Source: Salminus brasiliensis
Taxonomy: Eukaryota; Chordata; Actinopteri; Characiformes; Bryconidae
Direction of reading: 5' to 3'
DNA: 64,000 nucleotides
Assembly (NCBI RefSeq): GCF_030463535.1
Contig: NC_132879.1
Coordinates: forward strand, 40,454,597 to 40,518,596
The notes below the pieces were generated by a model, which saw nothing but the letters and a program-made list of their open reading frames with translations, did not search any database and was not told the origin of the DNA. This document shows positions 25,701 through 64,000 of this stretch, piece after piece. Position 1 is the stretch's first letter. Each line of letters begins with the position of its first letter. Both the position numbers and the translations under genes were made by a program.

Positions 25701-26150
25701 GACCTGCCGGAGTCATCAGACACACTCTGATACTGCTCAACATTCTATGCTATCTATAAATCCATTCAGAACATCATTACTCTCATTACGCCTACCATCA
25801 CTGCCATGACTATATTAAGTTATACTACACCATGATCATAATATTATGATTATGAAAATGTTGCACAACAGAGCAGTTCAACAGTACAGATGATTTGGTA
25901 ACTTTTACCAATAATTTATAAACAGTTCTGACCAGAGGGTCCCCCTTGTGAGTCTTGGTTCCTCCCAAGGTTTCTTACTCCAGCTCTGAGGGAGTTTTTC
26001 CTTGCCACTGGGGTTCTTAGGTTTGATGTATTTTTATGTTTTTTTATAATCCTTTTTTCAGTCTTTTATTGATTAATGATTTTGTAAAGCAGCTTTGTGA
26101 CAACAAAAGTTGTAAAAAGCGCTATACAAATAAATTTGACTTGACTTGAC
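22755..26150 (+). mobile_element. L2-type LINE, nearly full length but degenerate
   Basis: About 3.4 kb on the + strand. The 5' leader (GAGCTGCTTTGAGGCGTCAC) is followed by an endonuclease segment with LNIRSLTSKV and SLTETWIRP-like strings near 22,940-23,035 and IDNLNILPQSSVISDHYLIS at 23,375-23,430. A reverse-transcriptase segment runs with SNYRPAWNLTLISKILEK (about 24,247-24,300) and IQSGFRPNHSTETALVKT (24,355-24,408). The C-terminal block RVLTKTRKFDHISPVLSALH starts near 25,147. The 3' UTR ends GCGCTATACAAATAAATTTG plus TTGAC repeats at 26,150. Many frameshifts and stops make it inactive. A 5' copy of the same family lies at 61,590-62,740, and its 3' tail recurs at 1211-1628. Confidence 0.9.
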
Positions 26151-27521
26151 ATTAGCATCCACTCGGTTCTGAATGTGCTCTTCTGTGCTGGTTAAAAAAA
26201 TAAAATAAATAAATAAAATAAAAATAAATAAATATGCAAGTTAGGTAGCAAAATTGTACTGCAGTCCACAAAAAAGTGTGGTACTTGATCCTTGTGTCAT
26301 TTTGACCAAAGCACGTCACACAAGACCCCAGGAAACTGTGTTAAAGAGGTGTCACCTTTTGTACAACTCAATGACATAGATTGCAGAAAAACATGTGAAA
26401 AATAAAAATTGCAAAAATATTGGATCTGAGAGTCAAGCAACATTGCTTGTTATGTGAATGTAATTTTATTGTTTAACTTTATAGTCTAACTTTCAGTGAA
26501 CACTTTGAGTTCCATCAACACTGGTCATTTTAGTTTATTTCTGATTGCTTTTAGTAATTCTAGTTGAGTTGATAGCCACTTCAGGCTAAAGACATACTGC
26601 CACTGTAGGTTCCAGAATTACTGTGTGCGACAGGTAGTTAAAAATGACAATATTAATATTACAGTGCAAGTGCTTCCAGTCCATCATCATTCCATTATTC
26701 ATGTTTCTTCAGAAAACCTCAGCTATTGGTCTGGTTTTAAGGCGTATTTATTTAGGGTCTTTTCATCATCACAACAGAGGCAGATTTAGTATCACGGTAC
26801 TCAGATAATATGGTTAAAATATATAAGGGTAGCAGGGCAAACAGTACATCAGAGAAAGAAGTGTGGTGGAGAATCAGTCCCAGGGCAACATCAAGTGGAC
26901 TGTCTATGCAAAGTCAAACAGCATGTTGAGGCTAGGCAATGTGAAACAACATATGAAGAACTACACCAACAGGCCGCAGAGTAGTACCCATGTTTACATT
27001 GACATCTACACAATAATGATTCTGAGGAAAAAGAGAGAAGTAGACAGATGGCAGAAAGACATCGTTATCACAAGCAGTGGCCTTTGGAGGGAATGATTCA
27101 TCATTTAATTATTTTTTCTCTGTTTTGTTCTGATTTTTGTTTTGCTCCAACGTCCCTTTCTAGTAGCTGCTCTGTACTATCTGATGCCTCAAACCTTTTA
27201 TGCCAGGGGTGTATTATCTTAAATGCTTAAGGTTTTCATTCCAGCCAAGCAGAAGCACATATGATCAGTTGTTTGAAGACAGACTCACTGATTAAACAAG
27301 TGGAATCAGTTGCGCTGCTGGTTGTTTAGACTGAAAACCTGCAGCCACACCAGCCAATTGAGGTTACTGGACAACTTAGGTTGTCATTAGGCTTATAATT
27401 ATACTTTTATTTATTTGATACTTTTATTTTTTTATTTATTATTTTTTATTTTATTTTACTATTTTACTAACTTTTCCATTCTGTGATTTTTTCACTCCTA
27501 CTAATTTTTTTTTTTACCATT

Positions 27522-27522
<1 letters not shown>
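26151..27522. other. Downstream flank of faxc, A/T-rich
   Basis: AAATA-rich low complexity lies at 26,195-26,235. A repeat-like block at about 27,190-27,360 contains GGTTTTCATTCCAGCCAAGC and GAAAACCTGCAGCCACACCA, which recur in fish genomes. TTTATT runs at 27,400-27,460 read as AATAAA on the - strand and could serve as faxc polyadenylation signals. No coding gene was recognised. Confidence 0.5.

Positions 27523-27603
<81 letters not shown>
27523..27603. repeat. CA/TG microsatellite in the predicted faxc 3' UTR
   Basis: About 40 uninterrupted CA units on the + strand, starting about 100 bases past the faxc stop codon. In faxc mRNA this would read as a (UG)40 tract. Confidence 0.95.
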
Positions 27604-27605
<2 letters not shown>

Positions 27606-27705
27606 TTCCAAAGGCATTTGTTGCAAAAAACCCTTCTGGTGATAGGAGCCTGGCGGAGAACAAAGCAGTAGGGCATGTGCGGTGGCACCACCAAGGTTGG
27701 CGTGA

Positions 27706-41060
<13,355 letters not shown>

Positions 41061-41547
41061 CATAACTCTGAGTCAGCGTTTACCTCTTAAAGCGTGCCAC
41101 CGGAAGTGAACTGCTGAGAAATAAGAAGACCATTCAACTTAAGACTTGGGGAGAGTGTTTAATGACAGAATAATTAGAATATTTTAGATCAGACACACCA
41201 ATTCTAATACTAATCAGTTATCAGTATTATTCTTTTTTCCTGCCTCTTTCTTCTGGAAAAAATCAAATAATCATCCCGACTGGATGACGCCCCCCCCCAA
41301 TACATACATACATACAGACAGCACTTACTTGTAGAGTGTTGTGAAAAAGTGCTAACAAACTGTTATCTGTGTTAATTAGCAGCCCTAAATATTACAGCTC
41401 TTACTTGATTTATTATATATGCCAAGTATCATGCTTTTACTGTATACTGAAGGCCTTTACTGCAACAGTTTTGGTAGTATCACTTTAATATCATAAAGTG
41501 ATATTATATTGGATGATGCTATCTTTGTTTTGATATTATGAGACATA

Positions 41548-41963
41548 CAGTTGAAACCAGAAGTTTACGCATACTATATAAAAACACACATATGCATTTT
41601 TTTCCTCACTGTTTGATATTATTTTAGAATAAACTTTTCCTGTTTTAATTAGGTCAATTAGGATTACCAAAAGGCCAGTCTGCCAGGAAGAAGCCATTAC
41701 TCCGAAAGAAACATAAAAAAAAACAGATTAATGTTTGCAAATGCACACAGGGACTAAGACATAAATTTTTTAAGATATGTTCTGTGATCTGACGAAACTA
41801 AAATTGAACGGTTTGGCCATAATGGCCATTGTTACGTTTGGAGGCAGAAGGGGGATACTTGCAAGCCTGAGAACACCATCCCAACTGTGAAACACAAGGT
41901 TGGCAGCATCATGTTGTGGGGTTGTTTTTTTATATAGTGTATGTAAACTTCTGGTTTTAACCA
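41548..41963 (+). mobile_element. Internally deleted Tc1-like (Sleeping Beauty-type) element
   Basis: The left end CAGTTGAAACCAGAAGTTTA and the right end (complement GGTTAAAACCAGAAGTTTAC) are inverted repeats flanked by TA dinucleotides at 41,546 and 41,964. Between them lies a stop-ridden part of the transposase: CTCCGAAAGAAACATAAA..., GTGATCTGACGAAACTAAAA (the catalytic SDET block) and GAGAACACCATCCCAACTGT. Total length about 416 bp, far below the ~1.6 kb of a full element. Confidence 0.75.
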
Positions 41964-41983
41964 TATAACCTTATATATAGCCC

Positions 41984-42030
41984 AGGGTTGTGGGTTTGAT
42001 ACCCGGGCTTAGCAAGCTGACACTGTCCCA
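41984..42030 (+). mobile_element. SINE head fragment
   Basis: Contains GGGTTGTGGGTTTGATACCC, CTTAGCAAGCTG and CACTGT, matching the B-box region of the SINE at 11,371. Only about 50 bp remain. Confidence 0.55.
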
Positions 42031-42789
42031 ATATGCCAAATTGCCACTCAATTAAAAAAAATTGTATGGGAGGATGTGATGATGTCAAGGCATCAGACTC
42101 ATCACCAATATGAATAATTCTATGCCACACCCTTGGTGATAAAAGATTCAATTGAGTCGGGATAAGCTATTTTAATAACGTACACATTGGCTAGACATAT
42201 ATATACAGAGAAAGCCAAATGATTTGTAAAGATTTCAATTCTTGAGGCTGGGAGAAGCCTGGTATTAGTTTTTATATATTTTTCTTTTATTTGTTGTAGT
42301 TTTGTTTTTCTATTTTCGAGTAAACTTATAATAAGAAATAAAGAATAAAGAAAAAATTTAGTATTGATGGATGCTCATCTCTGCGTCCCTCGAAGCTTTG
42401 CCACTGCACATGGTCACATTACCACAGAGGACATTAATGTAGAAATAAATATGACATGAAAATGATTCAATAATAATTGTTTTCATCTATAGGTATGATT
42501 GACAGGTTATAAGCCAGTATTGTAACCAGATTAGATTATAGCCTTATGTAAATAATTAGTTATTAAATAATTATGGGAAGCTCTCACAACTATGTAACAT
42601 AAGACATTGGCCATTTATCTATTTTGTAATATGCTCTGATAATTACAATGTGTTAATGTGAGGATAACACAAATAGAATGCACTATTATATTTTGTCACT
42701 GATGTACCAAAGCTGTAACCAGTTGTTCTTAACCTGGTTAATGATAACCAGAAAGGTACACATCACAATGTAATGTTATGTAATGTTTT

Positions 42790-44075
42790 TAATACAGTGT
42801 CTGTGTGAACAGAAACAAGTTCTAAGAGTGTCATTATAAGCAGTCCATACTTCTGATGCACTCTTTATTCTCTTATTGTTTGGAGTGTCTATCAGACATT
42901 TTTTTTATTATTATTTAGCAGGCTAATGATGCAGGTGGTCTGTTTACTGAAAAGGAGTGATAGAAGTTATAGCTGCTGTGCCATTGGATGGTATGTGTGT
43001 TATTAAAGCCAATGTGCTAGAGTAGTGCTGTCTGTATGTGTATTAGCTAATTAATGTTACAGAATGATAAGATATGAAGAAATGATACTGTAATGTAACT
43101 GTGTGTGTGTGGTCAGCCAATCAGCTATGGATATTCGATTCTTTTTCCAGAAAAAAAAACTTTTTGCATGTTCAGGTAAGAGAGTAAGGCCAACATGATC
43201 TTGATCATGAATCTGTTGATAATCATAATAATATTGATAACTGATTATTAGAATTGGTATATCTGATCTAAATTATTTTAATTATTTTGTCATGACACAC
43301 TCTCCCCAAGTCTCATGCTCTGAATTTCTCTCATTCTCATCTGGTCACCCTAGCCCACAGAAGCTGAATATTCAATGAGAAAAACATGCTAAATTGATAT
43401 GGTATGATAGAGAGCAAGAACCAGGTGAGTAAGCTGACAGTTAACGTTATTCAAGAACACAGTTATAATGCCAAGGCAGCATTTGTTTTCTACTGCACTG
43501 ACTGCAGTAGAGTCCACAATGATTTGATCTCCTATTTTAAATGTGGATTCTCACCAACATCTTATTACATCAGTTTATGTCACGAATGCTCTGTTGGTTT
43601 GGCTAATTTATTAGTATTAATTGCAGTAATAGTAATTATTTAATTAGTAAAAGTAAGTAGTACAGTATTTATAATTAGTTGTAATTCTGTAGTTGAATAT
43701 ATGCATGTATGATTGACAGTGCAACGGGGGAGAGAGAAAAAAAAATGTACAGTTCACAAAATAAATTTACTTGTATTTTATGGAGGTTATGCATCCTCTC
43801 CTCAAGTAGTAATTAGTCTGTGTTTTCCATATTTTTATACTGAAGGAGAAAGAAAGGGATCTGTTCTTCAATGATCAGGACCCTCACAGGACCACCACAG
43901 AGCAGATATTACAAAAAAAACTTTATTATCCTCAGCAAAAAAAGGAGGATAATAAAGTATACAGAGTAACAGATGAACTACAGCCCGTAGTTGTAGAATT
44001 GCAAGGTGCACCTGTATGATAAGTGGAGCTGATAAAATAGACAATGAGTGTAGATACATAATCGTTGTACCTAAT
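42790..44075 (-). repeat. Unnamed ~1.3-kb interspersed repeat, copy B (inverted relative to copy A)
   Basis: Reverse-complement counterpart of 9120-10,400 with the same block order. Examples are AACCAGGTGAGTAAGCTGAC at 43,421, CATCTGGTCACCCTAGCCCA at 43,339, GCAGGTGGTCTGTTTACTGA at 42,931, and AGACAATGAGTGTAGATACA at 44,039. Divergence and small gaps are evident. A third, short fragment (ATCAGACACACCAATTCTAA) lies near 41,190. No coding frame. Confidence 0.7.
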
Positions 44076-44559
44076 AAAGTGACCTGTGTGTGTGTTTATA
44101 TACAATTTATCCTTTATTATATGTTAATTTAGTAAAACGTAAAAAAAAGTGATTTTTTTATAGATTTGTTGGTGTCACAACCAGCACCATACACACACAC
44201 AATTGCAAAAAGCAGCATTGCCGTCCACTGGTGAGATACAGCTACAGCTTATCATCAACAATCTTGTCAATGTGCTCTTCTCATGAAGGAAACGGTCAAG
44301 AAAAGTTATTACAAGGTACAATAAAGTTATTACATAGTTTAGTTAGTTGAATAGTTTATTCATGCAAAAATATGATAAGCATCCAAGGAGGAGTTGCACA
44401 AATGTCTGATGATTATGTTGATGATTACTTTTTGTGACACACACACATTTTATTTGGAATTTCTGCAATGAACCTACCACAAAACAGTCCAAAAATGGTA
44501 AGTGAGATAGAATACATTGCTTTGAGAGAAAAAAAAAAAAACGAAACATATATTTGCCA

Positions 44560-45010
44560 AAAAGCATGTGGGAGATATATGGAAGAAGGTACTCTGGTCA
44601 GATGAGACAAAAATTTAACTTTCTGGTCATGAAGGAAAACGCCATGTCTGTGGCAAACCCAAAACCTCTAATCACCCTGAGAACACCATTTCCACAGTAA
44701 AGCATGGGGACTGGGAAACTGGTCAAAAATTAACAATTGATGGTGCTAAATACAGGGAAATTCGTGAGGAAAACCTGTTTTAGTCTTCCAGAGATTTGAG
44801 ACTGTGACAGAGGTTCAACTTCCAGCAGGACAATGACCCTGCTAAAAAGCATACTGCTAAAACAACAATTGAGTGGTTTAAGGGGAAACATTAAATCTCT
44901 CAATCCAAGAATCTGAGAAATTAAGAATCTGTAGTATGACTTAAAGATCGGTGTACACCAATGGAACCCATCCAACTTGAATGAGCTGTAGCAGTTTTGC
45001 CTTGAAGAAT
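44560..45010 (+). pseudogene. Degenerate Tc1-like transposase fragment 3' of tmem63a
   Basis: The + strand carries [11 protein letters not shown] (about 44,585), SGHEGKRHVCGKPK, HPENTISTVKHG (44,670-44,705) and AGQ-like FQQDNDPAKKHTAKTTIEWF (44,815-44,880), with stops and shifts. It includes the first and second catalytic aspartate blocks of DD34E transposases but no intact frame. It ends about 60 bases from the second possible tmem63a stop and so probably lies in that gene's 3' UTR, antisense. Confidence 0.75.
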
Positions 45011-45173
45011 AAGCAAAAAAAAGTATTGACTCGTTTTTTTTTTCTTCTGAGTGAAATCTGCTGATTGTTAGATGTCTGAGTCCTGCTGCACCTCTTCAGT
45101 ACTGATAAAGGGAGGGCTAGTGTCCGTGGTGCCGTATGACAGGTGAGGGCTGCCAGAAGACTTGAAGGCAGGG

Positions 45174-63900
<18,727 letters not shown>

Positions 63901-63906
63901 CTGCAA

Positions 63907-63918
<12 letters not shown>

Positions 63919-63943
<25 letters not shown>
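63919..63943. repeat. CA microsatellite abutting a tmem63a exon acceptor
   Basis: About 12 CA units begin 19 bases upstream (mRNA sense) of the exon that starts at 63,900, separated by TATG units. The polypyrimidine tract of this acceptor is effectively this repeat. Confidence 0.9.
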
Positions 63944-63949
<6 letters not shown>

Positions 63950-64000
63950 AATGCCTTCTCCACTTGACTAAAATTTAATTTATGACCAACTCTGACTTAT

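Noticed and set aside
16000-27500. A hidden fbxl4 gene between pou3f2 and faxc
   Set aside because: I searched the translated frames for F-box and leucine-rich-repeat strings and saw none. The interval is explained by repeats and AT-rich DNA, although small exons could be missed by eye.

Overview
The window looks like nuclear DNA from a ray-finned fish, probably an otophysan teleost. Three split or single-exon vertebrate genes sit in AT-rich DNA filled with fish-type transposons: Tc1-like elements, hAT elements, L2/Rex-type LINEs, Ty3/gypsy LTRs, a tRNA-derived SINE and long CA/TA microsatellites. I see no bacterial operon, CRISPR array, rRNA or stand-alone tRNA gene. The species call is inference; the genes and repeats are read directly.

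Layout. 1-6 kb: LINE reverse-transcriptase debris, a solo LTR with a perfect 5-bp target duplication, and a broken gypsy gag-protease-pol fragment holding a short telomere-like array. 6-14 kb: AT-rich intergenic DNA with a Tc1-like remnant, an unnamed ~1.3-kb repeat and a complete SINE. 14.4-15.8 kb: a CpG-rich block with two CCAAT boxes and the intronless POU-homeodomain gene pou3f2 (+ strand, 374 aa). 16-27.5 kb: a gene desert with DNA-transposon and L2 remnants. 27.7-40.7 kb: faxc (- strand, six exons, 351 aa from the chosen Met), with every intron over 1 kb loaded with microsatellites or transposon pieces and a CpG-rich 5' end. 41-45 kb: intergenic repeats. 45.2-63.9 kb: the last 18 visible coding exons of tmem63a (- strand), whose 5' exons lie beyond the right edge. 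Its 3.9-kb intron 47.6-51.6 kb is almost entirely transposons: a near-intact Tc1-like element beside a hAT element that itself contains a solo LTR.

How the genes relate. They do not form an operon. POU3F2 and FAXC are linked on human chromosome 6q16, so their linkage here looks ancestral; FBXL4, which lies between them in human, is not seen. TMEM63A is on human 1q42, so its place beside faxc reflects a different chromosomal arrangement. pou3f2 encodes a neural transcription factor, faxc a metaxin/GST-like protein related to Drosophila 'failed axon connections', and tmem63a a mechanosensitive cation channel of the OSCA/TMEM63 family.

I found no convincing new biological system. The best leads are an apparent one-base shift near the tmem63a C-terminus, a GC-AG intron in the same gene, a 51-bp near-perfect palindrome at the edge of a gypsy fragment, a pair of inverted ~1.3-kb repeats bracketing pou3f2 and faxc, and a long UG repeat in the predicted faxc 3' UTR.
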